Assembly (NCBI GenBank): GCA_017454355.1
Contig: JAFTDD010000073.1
Coordinates: 1 to 64,000, forward strand
DNA length: 64,000 nt
Origin: Muribaculaceae bacterium
GTDB lineage: Bacteria > Bacteroidota > Bacteroidia > Bacteroidales > Muribaculaceae
Direction: 5' to 3'
Shown here: one piece after another, positions 23,318 through 32,249 of the stretch
Layout: each line of letters begins with the position of its first letter
Numbering within the stretch: the first letter of the stretch is position 1
The notes under the pieces: model-generated
Told to the model about the DNA's origin: nothing
Databases searched by the model: none
The model's input: only the letters and a program-made list of their open reading frames with translations
Translations under genes and position numbers: made by a program

Positions 23318-25167
23318 CTCCTCCTGCGCGTGCTCTTGGTGTGGCTCTTGGTGCGGCTCTTGGCGGTAGATTTCTTGCCGGACGACTTGACCGTTGTTGT
23401 GGCCGATGAGCCCTTGACCTTCAGTTTCTGTCCGGGGACAATCTTGTCTTGCTTCAAGCCGTTGAGTTTCTTGAGTTCGGCCACGCTCATGCCGTATTTA
23501 TTGGCGATGGAACCCAGCGACTCGCCTTTCTTGACGCTGTGACTGACTGTGCGCGGGGCGGCCGGACGCTGTTCGCGTGTGCGCTTGGGGTTGTCGGCGC
23601 GCCTGTCAACACGCTTATCGGTGCGCTTGTCGGCACGCGCCTGACGGACGTCGTCATCGTCATCATCGTCACCGCCATCCACGTCAACATGATATGAACC
23701 GGCATGCGACGCACGCTGGATGGCCTCCTTCTGCACGTCAAGAACCTCGTTGATTTGCTCCTGCTCGGTTGGAGTGGAGCCACCCTCTGCAGTTTGGGTC
23801 GCTTGGGCCGTTTCCTGCTCCACCGGCACCTTGACCTTGCGGGTGGTCATCACACGCAGGATTTGACCGCGGCGCACTTTCTTGCTGCGTTTGAGCGAGG
23901 GGTTCATGTTCACCAGTTGATCCTGCGACATCCCGTAGGCTGCCGCCACCGAGGCCAGGTTCTCGCCGCGGCGCACACGGTGCTTGCCCTCGGTGTGCTC
24001 ATAGCGGACGGTGTACTGTTGTTGCCGGCTGTCGTCAGTGTCGGCTTCGGCGCTGCTCTCGCGCGAGCCGCCGGGCTCGGCTGTGGCGCGCGGCGTGTAG
24101 GTCGACGCCTTGTATGCCAGGATACTGTCTTGACTCATGATAAAACTGCTCACCTGTTGTGACGGCAGAATGAGCGTACACTCGTTGTAGTCGCCCGGAA
24201 TGATATTGGCGCGATACTGCGGGTTGAGCACCTGCAACTCATCAATCGGGATGTTGAGCACATGGCTGATTTGGTCGAAGTGGATACGGCGGCTGACGCA
24301 GATGGTGTCGGTGACAAGCGCCTTCTTCATCAGCGCCGGTTTGAGGCCGTGCTTCTGATAATAGGTCATCACATAGCAAGCGGCGATAAAGCATGGCACA
24401 TATCCACGCGTCTCCTTGGGCAGATAGTAATAGACGTCCCAGAAGTCCTGCTTGCCCGAGCCGCCGGCACGCCGCAGGGCCTTGTTGACGTTGCCCGGTC
24501 CGCAGTTATAGGCCGCGATTGCCAGCGACCAGTCATTATAGATTTGATAGAGGTCATTAAGGTAAACGGCAGCCGCCTCGCTGCTCTTGTGGGGGTCGCG
24601 ACGCTCGTCAAGCAACGAGTTCAGTTCCAGTCCGAGGCCCTTGCCGGTGCCGGGCATGAATTGCCACAAGCCGCCGGCGCCGGTGCGAGAGGTCGCTGTC
24701 GGGTCGAGCGCACTCTCAATCACCGGCAGATACTTCAGTTCCAACGGCATGTGGTGGCGCTCAAGAGCCGCCTCAAAGATGGGCATATAGTAGTGGCTCA
24801 TGGCCACCATCTCCTCCACAAGGCGAGTCTTCTTGTAGAGATACATCTCGATATACTGCTTGACGATGCTGTTGAACGGCATTTCGATTGTTGTGGGCAT
24901 CGCCTGCAGGCGCTTGGTGTATTCCTCGTCGCTCACTTTCTTGTCGGCACCGCGCGTAATCATGTCGTCGTCAATCTCCACATAGTTGCGCATATACCAG
25001 TTGTTCATCAGCCGGTGGGTGTCGGTCTCGAAACTCTCGGGCGGCACGATTTCGCTGTCGGTGATGCTATGCTTGAGCGACAGGATGTTGCTATTGCGCG
25101 GTGCGGCCCACGCTGTGGTCAGCATCGCGGCGGCTGCCAATGTCAATATCGTTCTCTTTCTTGTCAT
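23314..25167 (-). CDS. mltD: MltD-like lytic transglycosylase with LysM domains
   Basis: A 617-residue envelope enzyme with a signal peptide (MTRKRTILTLAAAAMLTTAWA). The SLT domain (about 125-275) shows LKYLPVIESAL with the catalytic Glu, then GAGGLWQFMPGTGKGLGL and IAAYNCGPGNVNKAL. Two clear LysM peptidoglycan-binding domains follow (HRVRRGENLASVAAAYGMSQ and HSVKKGESLGSIANKYGMSV), separated by an acidic linker with a run of seven Asp and an RADKRTDKRVDRRADN stretch. The C-terminus is very basic. It cleaves peptidoglycan glycan strands. A repeat-rich gap (25200-25345) separates it from DUF5683, which precedes it on the same strand. Confidence 0.9.
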   Translation of the reverse strand: MTRKRTILTLAAAAMLTTAWAAPRNSNILSLKHSITDSEIVPPESFETDTHRLMNNWYMRNYVEIDDDMITRGADKKVSDEEYTKRLQAMPTTIEMPFNSIVKQYIEMYLYKKTRLVEEMVAMSHYYMPIFEAALERHHMPLELKYLPVIESALDPTATSRTGAGGLWQFMPGTGKGLGLELNSLLDERRDPHKSSEAAAVYLNDLYQIYNDWSLAIAAYNCGPGNVNKALRRAGGSGKQDFWDVYYYLPKETRGYVPCFIAACYVMTYYQKHGLKPALMKKALVTDTICVSRRIHFDQISHVLNIPIDELQVLNPQYRANIIPGDYNECTLILPSQQVSSFIMSQDSILAYKASTYTPRATAEPGGSRESSAEADTDDSRQQQYTVRYEHTEGKHRVRRGENLASVAAAYGMSQDQLVNMNPSLKRSKKVRRGQILRVMTTRKVKVPVEQETAQATQTAEGGSTPTEQEQINEVLDVQKEAIQRASHAGSYHVDVDGGDDDDDDDVRQARADKRTDKRVDRRADNPKRTREQRPAAPRTVSHSVKKGESLGSIANKYGMSVAELKKLNGLKQDKIVPGQKLKVKGSSATTTVKSSGKKSTAKSRTKSHTKSTRRRR

Positions 25168-25239
25168 ATCTTGTTTATCGTTTTGTCCTCCCCCTGCCCC
25201 TCTTGAAGGAGGGGTGTAAAGTTAGGATTGTCGTTAATT

Positions 25240-25345
25240 CTCATTCAATTTGTCTCGGTGACGGCCAGGCCAAGGCCAGGCCCTACATTTATTCCCATTT
25301 GCGCCAGCAAATGGCTCAACCTCTCAACGCTCAACCTATCACCCT
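25240..25345. repeat. Partial TTGAGG/GGCCAGGCC element
   Basis: Holds a GGCCAGGCCAAGGCCAGGCC palindrome (25263-25282), a CATTTGCG...CAGCAAATG hairpin and a right-hand CTCAACCTCTCAACG arm. The same three parts recur at 30527-30609. Confidence 0.6.
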
Positions 25346-25346
25346 T

Positions 25347-26165
25347 TCAGAAGGTGACGGCGCATTGCAGTCCCACTGCCGGCAGGCGGTTATCCGCCAC
25401 AATGGCACGTTGGTCGCTGCCGATGGCCGCCGGCCGCACGTCAATCGACAGGTCAGGCGAGATGTCGAAGTGGGCCAGCGACGCGTCCACGTATGCGTCG
25501 ATAACATTTATCAGATAGACCGCCACCATGCCGATGATGCAGATGTCGCGATAGCGGCGATAATAATCGCGCTTGTTGCGCATCGCGTTCTTGATCCACT
25601 CCGGATCCAAGTCTTCCTCTTTCACCGTCGGGGCAAAGAAGTTCATATAACTGCGCGTGTCGGGGTCGTCGTCCATAATGTCGCGGTAGCCGCGGCGGTA
25701 GTCCTGCAGCATGCGGTTGTTCCACGTCGTGCCATAGGCCAGGCCGACGAAGCCACCCACGATGATCGGCAACTTCCAGTAGCGCCTGTTATAGATTTGT
25801 CCCAGTCCGGGGCAGAGTATCGAGAGCCACATAGCGCGCTTGGGGTCGGGATTGAATATTTTCTTGCCGTCGATGGCCGCCTTGGCCTTTGTGGCAGTGC
25901 TGTCGTCAAGGATGACATATCCCTCAAGGCGCGCGATGGAGTCGGCGCTCATGTCCAGCAACAATGTATCGCCCTCAATGTTCACCACGCGCACCCCACT
26001 TCCCTCGTCAGGCCTGACGGTGACGGCCTGGCGGCGATGTCGCGCGGCAAGGCTGTCGACCGGCGCACTCGTGGCGAGGCTGTCGGCCACTTGCGGCATG
26101 GTAAAGGCCGAGCCGGAGGTGGCAAAGGCGGCGAGCAGGATTATGAGCAGCAAGGCTTGTCGCAT
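25347..26165 (-). CDS. DUF5683 domain membrane protein
   Basis: A 272-residue protein starting at the ATG at 26163-26165, which opens a signal-peptide-like segment (MRQALLLIILLAAFATSGSA). The DUF5683 core is clear: NPDPKRAMWLSILCPGLGQIYNRRYWKLPIIVGG, a hydrophobic hairpin, an acidic region, and a second hydrophobic segment (ICIIGMVAVYLINVIDAYVDASL). This family commonly sits between parB and the mltD-like gene in Bacteroidetes; the gap to parB is 7 bp. Function unknown; an inner-membrane location is likely. Confidence 0.85.
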   Translation of the reverse strand: MRQALLLIILLAAFATSGSAFTMPQVADSLATSAPVDSLAARHRRQAVTVRPDEGSGVRVVNIEGDTLLLDMSADSIARLEGYVILDDSTATKAKAAIDGKKIFNPDPKRAMWLSILCPGLGQIYNRRYWKLPIIVGGFVGLAYGTTWNNRMLQDYRRGYRDIMDDDPDTRSYMNFFAPTVKEEDLDPEWIKNAMRNKRDYYRRYRDICIIGMVAVYLINVIDAYVDASLAHFDISPDLSIDVRPAAIGSDQRAIVADNRLPAVGLQCAVTF

Positions 26166-26172
26166 GGCCGGG

Positions 26173-27066
26173 TCAGGATTGTTGTTGCCGGATTTGGTCA
26201 AAGATGTCGATGATGTGTTGCAGTTGCTCCTCGTTGGCAAAGGGGAATGTAATCTTGCCTTTGCCGTTATCGGCAAGCGAGAAGCGCACCGGCACGCCAA
26301 ACGAGGCTTGCAAATGTTTCTGGAACACGTCATAGTCGTGGCTGCGGCGCGACGTGCCACGGCTCTTTGCGCCCGGCACACGCTCTCCGGCCTCATCGGC
26401 CGCCTGATATTCCTTGGCCAACTGCTCCACCTGTCGCACGCTCAGCCCTTCCTTGCGAATGCGGTTATAGAGTTTGAGTTGCAGCGACGGCTTGTCGATA
26501 GAGAGTAACGCTCGGGCATGACCCATATCAACGGTGCGGTCACGCAGACCCAGTTGCACCTCGGCCGGCAATTTGAGCAGTCGCAAGAAGTTGGCGATTG
26601 TCGTGCGCTTCTTGCCGATACGCTCGCTCAGTCGCTCTTGGGTGAGGTTATACTGGTCGATCAGTTTGCGGAAGGCGAGAGCGATTTCGATGGCGTTGAG
26701 GTCCTCGCGCTGTATATTCTCGATGAGAGCCATCTCGGTGACCTCGGTGTCGTCGGCAGTGCGCACATACGCCGGCACCGTTGTCAGGCCGGCAAGTTTC
26801 GCGGCACGGTAGCGGCGCTCACCCGAGATTATCTGGTAAACATCGGCGCCGGTGGAGCGCAGTGTGAGCGGCTGGACGATGCCCAACTCACGAATGCTGG
26901 TTGCCAATTCCTCGAGTGCTTCGTCGTCAAATGTGCGACGCGGTTGGTCGGGATTGGGAGTGATTTTGTCTATGGCAATCTCGGTGATTGCCGACGAGCC
27001 ACCCGTCTGCACATCGTCCATCGAGATGAGCGAGTCCAGCCCGCGGCCCAAGGCATTCCTTTTCAT
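26173..27066 (-). CDS. parB: Chromosome-partitioning protein ParB
   Basis: A 297-residue ParB/Spo0J protein. The ATG at 27064-27066 is chosen because it opens the family start (MKRNALGRGLDSLI); the frame upstream is repeat sequence. The N-terminal CTPase domain has ITPNPDQPRRTFDDEAL and the GERRYRAAKLAGL motif, the central HTH is SERIGKKRTTIANFLRLLKLP, and a C-terminal dimerisation region follows. ParB binds parS near the origin. A parA gene, usually directly upstream, is not present in this window: the next genes upstream are rpmA and rplU. No parS site was identified by eye. Confidence 0.93.
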   Translation of the reverse strand: MKRNALGRGLDSLISMDDVQTGGSSAITEIAIDKITPNPDQPRRTFDDEALEELATSIRELGIVQPLTLRSTGADVYQIISGERRYRAAKLAGLTTVPAYVRTADDTEVTEMALIENIQREDLNAIEIALAFRKLIDQYNLTQERLSERIGKKRTTIANFLRLLKLPAEVQLGLRDRTVDMGHARALLSIDKPSLQLKLYNRIRKEGLSVRQVEQLAKEYQAADEAGERVPGAKSRGTSRRSHDYDVFQKHLQASFGVPVRFSLADNGKGKITFPFANEEQLQHIIDIFDQIRQQQS

Positions 27067-27078
27067 TGTTAATTTATT

Positions 27079-27210
27079 TTGAGCGGTTGAGGGTTGAGAG
27101 GTTGAGGGTTGAGAGGTTGAGTCATTCACTGATGCGAATGGGAAGAAATGTATTATCCCCGAGCGCGATAGCGCGAGGCTCAACCTCTCAACGCTCACCC
27201 CCTCAACCTT
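27079..27210. repeat. TTGAGG-arm intergenic hairpin element
   Basis: Arms of GGTTGAGGGTTGAGAGG (27081-27118) and CTCAACCTCTCAACGCTC (27179-27196) enclose GAGCGCGATAGCGCGAGGC (a hairpin, 27161-27179) and GAATGGGAAGAAATG. It lies between the rpmA terminator and parB. Confidence 0.7.
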
Positions 27211-27233
27211 TCATTAAGAATTTGCAAAGTAAC

Positions 27234-27268
27234 AAAAAAAACGTGAAACATCAACGATGTTTCACGTT
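27234..27268 (-). terminator. Rho-independent terminator after rpmA
   Basis: A 12-bp perfect stem (ACGTGAAACATC at 27241-27252 and GATGTTTCACGT at 27256-27267) with a 3-nt loop. On the minus strand it is followed by a run of eight T. Confidence 0.9.
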
Positions 27269-27306
27269 AATTTGAGTGAATTGTGCAAATCTTTTTGCAC
27301 TCACGC

Positions 27307-27567
27307 CTATGCCTCGGGCTGAGCCACCACGTTGATATACGTGTGGCCGGCGCGCTTCTGGAACTCCACGATGCCGTCAATCAGGGCATAAATCGTGTGG
27401 TCCTTGCCCATGCCAACGCCCTTGCCCGGACGGTGCTGGGTGCCGCGCTGGCGGCGGATGATGTTGCCTGCCTGGGCAAACTGACCACCATAAATCTTCA
27501 CGCCGAGTCGCTTGCTTTCTGACTCGCGTCCGTTCTTCGAACTACCTACACCTTTTTTGTGTGCCAT
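27307..27567 (-). CDS. rpmA: 50S ribosomal protein L27
   Basis: An 86-residue protein with the full L27 sequence: [20 protein letters not shown] at the start, then [20 protein letters not shown] and [16 protein letters not shown]. It keeps the standard AHKKG start without a cleaved N-terminal extension. It lies 26 bp after rplU and ends in a strong terminator. Confidence 0.97.
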   Translation of the reverse strand: MAHKKGVGSSKNGRESESKRLGVKIYGGQFAQAGNIIRRQRGTQHRPGKGVGMGKDHTIYALIDGIVEFQKRAGHTYINVVAQPEA

Positions 27568-27593
27568 AATCGTTGTGAATTAATAGTGGTTGT

Positions 27594-27911
27594 TTAAGCG
27601 ATAACTTCCTTGATCTCTACCTGCGAGAACTGCTGGCGGTGACCGTTCAAGCGGCGATAACCCTTGCGGCGCTTTTTCTTGAACACGATGATGTGCTCGC
27701 CCTTGACAAGGGGTTGCTTGACTTCGGCAACGACCTTGGCGCCGGCAATGGTGGGAGCACCCACGGTGACCTGACCTTCGGCGTCGATGAGCATCACCTT
27801 GTCAAACTCGACGGTGTCGCCCTCGTTCTTGCCGTTCAGATGGTGGACAAACAGTTTCTTGCCGGCCTCGGCGCGGAACTGCTGACCCTGAATCTCTACA
27901 ATTGCGTACAT
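27594..27911 (-). CDS. rplU: 50S ribosomal protein L21
   Basis: A 105-residue L21 protein: [20 protein letters not shown] at the start, [20 protein letters not shown] in the middle, and [18 protein letters not shown] near the end, a 23S rRNA-binding signature. It is first gene of the rplU-rpmA operon with its own promoter (28004-28035) and a leader of about 85 nt. Confidence 0.97.
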   Translation of the reverse strand: MYAIVEIQGQQFRAEAGKKLFVHHLNGKNEGDTVEFDKVMLIDAEGQVTVGAPTIAGAKVVAEVKQPLVKGEHIIVFKKKRRKGYRRLNGHRQQFSQVEIKEVIA

Positions 27912-28239
27912 TGTTGAAATAGAAACTTTTAAAAGTTAACCCGTACGGCGGTGGCGCCTAATGGCTACCACACTTAACTGTGCCTTTCGGAAAAATGCGG
28001 TTGCAAAGGTACAACTTTTCCCTGAACCCACCAAATTTTTTCACAAATTATCCGAAATATTTCGTTTTTCGTTGATATAATAATTCGGTAAAAAATGAAA
28101 AAAGCGCTATAAAAAAATTGTTTCGCGTCTATTTTCGTCTATAACGACGTCTATTTTCGACAATTTTTTACTTTAGACGTGAATTGACGTTGTCATAGAC
28201 GTAAATTGACGTTAACCTCCTAAGCAATACTTCGGTAAA
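27912..28239. other. rplU leader and AT-rich intergenic region
   Basis: No gene is seen in these 328 bp. The rplU leader (27912-27998) contains AACTTTTAAAAGTT and GGCGCCACCGCC palindromes on the minus strand, so structure-based control of L21/L27 is possible but unproven. Beyond the promoter is an AT-rich stretch with several GACGTCTATTTTCG or TAGACGT units (28110-28215), apparently short repeats. Confidence 0.5.
28004..28035 (-). promoter_or_regulatory. rplU-rpmA promoter
   Basis: On the minus strand TTTG (28035-28032), a 20-bp spacer and TACCTTTG (28011-28004) match the Bacteroidetes vegetative promoter exactly. It is a useful reference for the weaker glucan promoters. Confidence 0.85.
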
Positions 28240-29031
28240 TTAAGTCATCAGCGCGGCAATCGCGGCAATGGCGCCCAGGGCGGTTTGGTCGACTTGACAG
28301 GGGACAATAGTGGCGTAGCCCTGTCCGAGCAGGTAGGTGTCGGTGTCGTGGTCGTCGGCATCGCCGGCTGTGTAGTGCCCTTTGGTCCAATAGATGGTGC
28401 GGCCGTAGGGGTCCACTTGCTCCTCAAACTCATGCACCCAGCGGCCCACGTCGGCCTTGGTGACGACGATGCCGCGCAACTCGTCGGCAGAAGCCACCTT
28501 GGGCACATTGACGTTGAGGCAGATGTCCTTGGGGAACGTGCCGGCCTCGATAGCGGGCAGCACGCGCGACAGCACTTCTTTGATAACCGGAACACAGACG
28601 GTCATGTCGCAGTCAGGGCTGAACTCGCTATAACTGAAGGCCACGGCAGGCACGTGGTGGATGACGGCCTCGAGAGCCGCGCCCATCGTGCCGCTGTAAA
28701 TGGTGTTGGTACCGCTGTTAAAGCCGTGGTTGATGCCGGTGAGCACGACGTCCGGATGCCGTGGCAGCAACTTGGAGATGGCGAGTTTGACGCAGTCGGC
28801 CGGCGTGCCGTCAACGGCGATGACACGGTAGTGAGGCTCGTCATGTCTGACGTTGGCAATGAGCGGCATACCAACGGTGATTGCGCTCGACTTGGCGCTC
28901 TGATGGTGGAGCGGAGCCACAACGGCGACATCGGCGTCGGGATATAATTGGCGGACGGTATCGGTGAGGGTGCGGATGCCCTGCCAGCCGATGCCGTCGT
29001 CATTACTGATGAGTATCAATGGTTTTTCCAT
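28240..29031 (-). CDS. surE: 5'/3'-nucleotidase SurE
   Basis: A 263-residue SurE-family phosphatase that dephosphorylates nucleoside monophosphates. The metal-binding start ILISNDDGIGWQGI is present, followed by VVAPLHHQSAKSSAIT, DGTPADCVKLAI, VLTGINHGFNSGTNTIYSGT and a typical C-terminal part ending in a short insert-free helix. No signal peptide, so cytoplasmic. It lies on the same strand as the gldN end, but 292 bp of nested palindrome separates them, so co-transcription is uncertain. Confidence 0.95.
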   Translation of the reverse strand: MEKPLILISNDDGIGWQGIRTLTDTVRQLYPDADVAVVAPLHHQSAKSSAITVGMPLIANVRHDEPHYRVIAVDGTPADCVKLAISKLLPRHPDVVLTGINHGFNSGTNTIYSGTMGAALEAVIHHVPAVAFSYSEFSPDCDMTVCVPVIKEVLSRVLPAIEAGTFPKDICLNVNVPKVASADELRGIVVTKADVGRWVHEFEEQVDPYGRTIYWTKGHYTAGDADDHDTDTYLLGQGYATIVPCQVDQTALGAIAAIAALMT

Positions 29032-29051
29032 ATATCTAAAGTTTATAATCC

Positions 29052-29322
29052 GTTCAAACCCACGATAGTGGGTTACACGAACCCGCGAAGTGGGTTTTAC
29101 AAAAACCCCAGGGTGACACCGCCAGGTGGCTACCTGGGGGTGACGAGCGGCGATATTTGTGTGCTACCTCGAAGAGGTTGCACCATTTTGCGAGAAGGTG
29201 CAACCTCTTCGAGGTAGCGTCGTGCTTTATCTCGCTTCATGCCCCCAGGTAGTCGCTTCGCTCCAACCTGGGGTTCTTGTAAAACCTCTAACGAGGTTTG
29301 TGCAACCCGCTTAAGCGGGTTG
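29052..29322. repeat. Nested palindromic repeat, copy A
   Basis: A 270-bp set of nested inverted repeats. The centre is two 22-bp perfect arms (CTACCTCGAAGAGGTTGCAC and its inverse, 29163-29184 and 29195-29217) with a TTTTGCGAG-type loop. Around this are ACCCCAGG/CCTGGGG arms with a CCGCCAGGTGGC hairpin, and outer AACCCAC/GTGGGTT hairpins. The copy at 36187-36441 has the same stems with different loops. No ORF is carried. Confidence 0.85.
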
Positions 29323-29323
29323 T

Positions 29324-30433
29324 TTATCGCTTGCGGTTGCGCACACTGCGGCTGGCCGCTGCTTTTGCCTTGACCTGCTTGGGTTTGCGTTGCTTGACGT
29401 TGCTCTTCTTGTCGGCGCCGCGCTTGGTGGTGCGCGGTGTTGCCTCCTCTTTCTTCTTGTCGGCACTCTCGCCGTCCACTTTCTCGTCGGGCTCGCCGTC
29501 ACCGTCGGCGTCAACAGCCTCTTTGTTTTTGGCGTCGCGCATGGCTTGCAGTTGCTCGCGGGCGGGCACCCAAAGGTCGGTGTTGAACGACTGCAGGCGA
29601 TACTCGATGCTGTCCTGGGCGTGCTTGAGGGCCGCGTCCTCGGGGAACTGCTGCATCAGCGTGAGGTTGCGCATATTCTTGGTCTTGTAAATCTCGCCGG
29701 TGTAGAGACCCAATTTGAAGAAGTCGTCGAGGTTGTAGCGAGGCAGGTTGTTGTCGTCGTCAGTGAAGACATACTGCTGAGCCAGATAAGGACGGATGTC
29801 GTTGAGTTTGACCCAGAACATGGGGTAACGCAACGCCTCACCGCCGTAGTCGTCCATACGGTGAGCCACCGGGCAGAGGGCCTCCACGCTGGTGCGGGTG
29901 CGGTTGGAGCGACGGTCAAACTCCCACTTCTCGATAATATAGTAGGAGAGCACCTCGTTGGAAGGGATGTCGCTGTCCTCGATGGTGTAGCGCGGGCTCT
30001 TCTCTGTGCTGCCCTTGGCCTCGGTGTACATGATGTGCTGGTTGTCGAGCATATCGCCCACCTTAATCTCAAACTCCGGCGTGAAGAGTTCGCGGCCGTC
30101 GAGGAACTCGTAGGCCTTAATCTTGCCATCGGCCAGCAGACGCATGATGATGAAGAAGAGATTTTGGCCGTCGGCATTGGGCATCTCCGGGTAGTAGAGC
30201 GCCGGGTTGCGCCCCACGGTGAGGTCGAGTTGGCGATAGACAATCTTCATCCACTCCAAGTCGGCGTCGCTAATCTCTTTCACCTCGTAGAAACTCTGCT
30301 GACGGTCGGTGACTTGCACTCCTGCGTCTTCTTTCTTCTTGCGGTCGGCATCAGCTTTCTTGACCACCTGTGCCGTGGCGGTGACGCCGCTTGCGAGAAA
30401 TATTGCTGCGAGAAATATCTTGATTGCTTTCAT
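29324..30433 (-). CDS. gldN: Type IX secretion / gliding protein GldN (PorN)
   Basis: A 369-residue exported protein. The ATG at 30431-30433 opens a signal peptide (MKAIKIFLAAIFLASGVTATAQ); the upstream frame is repeat sequence. GldN family features are visible: DLEWMKIVYRQLDLT, NPALYYPE, NLFFIIMRLLADGKIKAYEFLDG and MFWVKLNDIRPYLAQQYVF. The C-terminal 70 residues are a Lys/Arg/Ala-rich tail with little conservation. GldN forms a periplasmic ring with the GldK lipoprotein under the outer membrane. It is last of the porP-gldK-gldL-gldM-gldN run. Confidence 0.93.
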   Translation of the reverse strand: MKAIKIFLAAIFLASGVTATAQVVKKADADRKKKEDAGVQVTDRQQSFYEVKEISDADLEWMKIVYRQLDLTVGRNPALYYPEMPNADGQNLFFIIMRLLADGKIKAYEFLDGRELFTPEFEIKVGDMLDNQHIMYTEAKGSTEKSPRYTIEDSDIPSNEVLSYYIIEKWEFDRRSNRTRTSVEALCPVAHRMDDYGGEALRYPMFWVKLNDIRPYLAQQYVFTDDDNNLPRYNLDDFFKLGLYTGEIYKTKNMRNLTLMQQFPEDAALKHAQDSIEYRLQSFNTDLWVPAREQLQAMRDAKNKEAVDADGDGEPDEKVDGESADKKKEEATPRTTKRGADKKSNVKQRKPKQVKAKAAASRSVRNRKR

Positions 30434-30448
30434 TATTATAATCGTTTT

Positions 30449-30609
30449 GAAAGGTTGGGGGTTGAGAGTTGAGGGGTTGAGCCTCGCGCTATAGCGCTCG
30501 GGGATAATAGTTTTGTCACTACTTGCGGCCAGGCCAAGGCCAGGCCCTACAATTATTCCCATTTGCGATAGCAAATGGCTCAACCTCTCAACGCTAAACC
30601 TCTAAACCT
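30449..30609. repeat. TTGAGG-arm element with GGCCAGGCC palindrome
   Basis: Lies between gldM and gldN. Arms GGTTGGGGGTTGAGAG (30453-30468) and CTCAACCTCTCAACG (30580-30594) enclose a GCGCTATAGCGC hairpin, a GGCCAGGCCAAGGCCAGGCC palindrome (30527-30546) and a CATTTGCGATAGCAAATG hairpin. Confidence 0.7.
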
Positions 30610-30610
30610 T

Positions 30611-32197
30611 TCAGTTAATGATAATCTCCATTGAGGTGGGCAGGTCGCGGGTGATACCGTCGGGTCCCTTGGCCTGCACGTGGTTGATATAAATGCGCTT
30701 GCCGCGCTGCAACTGCTTGATGGCGCTCACCTGACGCTCCGAGAAGCGATTGCCCTGCGCGCGCTCCACAAGGGCATTGCCCATCTGGTCGAAGCGCACG
30801 AGTTCAAAACTTAGCACCTGATACTCAATATTGAGGATGCCGTCGTCGATTGCGGCACCGATGCCGCCGGCACCGAGCAGCAATGCTTTCGAGAAGCCTC
30901 GGCCTCCCTTGTACTGGTTGGGTTGGCCTTTGTCGTCTTTATAGGCGATATAGGGCGTCGGGTCGGGCAGTTTGCGCACTTTGAACGAGGTGGTGCCCAC
31001 GCTGGTGCGCTGACCGTCCATCTCGGCGGTGACGGTGATGACACACTCGGCCCCCACCTGTGTAGGATGGGCCACCCAGGCGTTGCCCTGGCGGGTGAGG
31101 CTACCGTTGGTCATCGTGGCCGAGATAGAGCCCTCGGGCACGCCCGGCACGGCAATCGAGATGGGGTTGGCGATGCCGGCGTAGAGCACGTTCATCATTG
31201 TGGCGCTCACCGTGGCCAACGGGTCGATAACGGTGTAGGACGACTTGAAGTCACGGCGCGTAATCTCGCCGTCACGGCCCAGCACCTCAATGTAGCCGCT
31301 GTAGTCGTAGTTGCCGGCCTTGCTGGTGCCCACCTCATAGAGACCGCGGTCGTTGCCAAGCCGCGTGCCGCCAACATAGACGATTGGCCGTTGGGTAGTG
31401 TCGACAGCCGCCAGCACGATGTTGGCGCTATATTTGGTGCCGCGCATCACGATGCGCGACTGCGGCACGACAAACGCGTTCACCAAGTTCACACGCAGGT
31501 CGCCCATATCCACGTTGTCGAGAATTTGGTTGAGCACCTCTCCCTCGGCGTAGCGCACGTCGTTCTGGATTTTGCTCAGCAAAGTGACGGCGGCGATGGT
31601 GGGCATGTTCTCAAACATCACCTCCTCCCACTTCTTGTTGTCTCCCTCGTCACCCGCGCCGGTCTGGACGGGAGTTGTCGATAGCGCACCCTCGATATTC
31701 TTGCGCTTGTTTTCGTCGCTGATAAACGAGGTGATGTATTGGCGATACTGGTCGATGCGCAGCCTCAGGTGCTCACCCTTGCCGCCGCGCGCGTCGAGCA
31801 TGACCATCGACGAGGCGTCCAGGTTGTCCTTGTTGACGATGTTGTGCACGTCGGCATCGTCGCCATCGGCCACGGTGACGATTTCGAGTTTTAGAGAGTC
31901 TATATAGTTGAACAGTTGGTCGGTCGTCTGCCTCACCTGGTTGGCCTTGTCGAGCCATGGCTTGCCCTTCTCGGGGTTCTTCTTGTTGAACTCCTCGAGT
32001 TGGGCCAGCAGCGACTGGTTGCGTGCCGTCAGGGTGCGACCGGTGCGCGTCAGGCCATCTTCGACCTGACTGAAACCGTTGAGCACATCGCTGGAGACGT
32101 TCAACGCGAGCATCGCCGTGAGGACGATGTACATCAGGTTGATCATCTTTTGGCGAGGCGACATGCGGCCTACTGACTGGTTTTTACCTGTTGCCAT
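30611..32197 (-). CDS. gldM: Type IX secretion motor protein GldM (PorM)
   Basis: A 528-residue inner-membrane protein. After a short basic start (SPRQKMINLMYIVLTAMLAL) a single transmembrane helix (about 19-38) is followed by a long periplasmic part with the four-domain PorM layout: an N-terminal helical region, then beta domains (YVGGTRLGNDRGLYEVG, IPVPGVPEG-like IAVPGVPEGS, LPDPTPYIAYK). GldL and GldM form the proton-driven motor of the T9SS. The gap to gldL (52 bp) holds only an AT-rich repeat. Confidence 0.95.
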   Translation of the reverse strand: MATGKNQSVGRMSPRQKMINLMYIVLTAMLALNVSSDVLNGFSQVEDGLTRTGRTLTARNQSLLAQLEEFNKKNPEKGKPWLDKANQVRQTTDQLFNYIDSLKLEIVTVADGDDADVHNIVNKDNLDASSMVMLDARGGKGEHLRLRIDQYRQYITSFISDENKRKNIEGALSTTPVQTGAGDEGDNKKWEEVMFENMPTIAAVTLLSKIQNDVRYAEGEVLNQILDNVDMGDLRVNLVNAFVVPQSRIVMRGTKYSANIVLAAVDTTQRPIVYVGGTRLGNDRGLYEVGTSKAGNYDYSGYIEVLGRDGEITRRDFKSSYTVIDPLATVSATMMNVLYAGIANPISIAVPGVPEGSISATMTNGSLTRQGNAWVAHPTQVGAECVITVTAEMDGQRTSVGTTSFKVRKLPDPTPYIAYKDDKGQPNQYKGGRGFSKALLLGAGGIGAAIDDGILNIEYQVLSFELVRFDQMGNALVERAQGNRFSERQVSAIKQLQRGKRIYINHVQAKGPDGITRDLPTSMEIIIN

Positions 32198-32249
32198 TAC
32201 GTTTAATGCATAATTCTTAATTCACAATGCATAATTAATTCTCCCCTTG

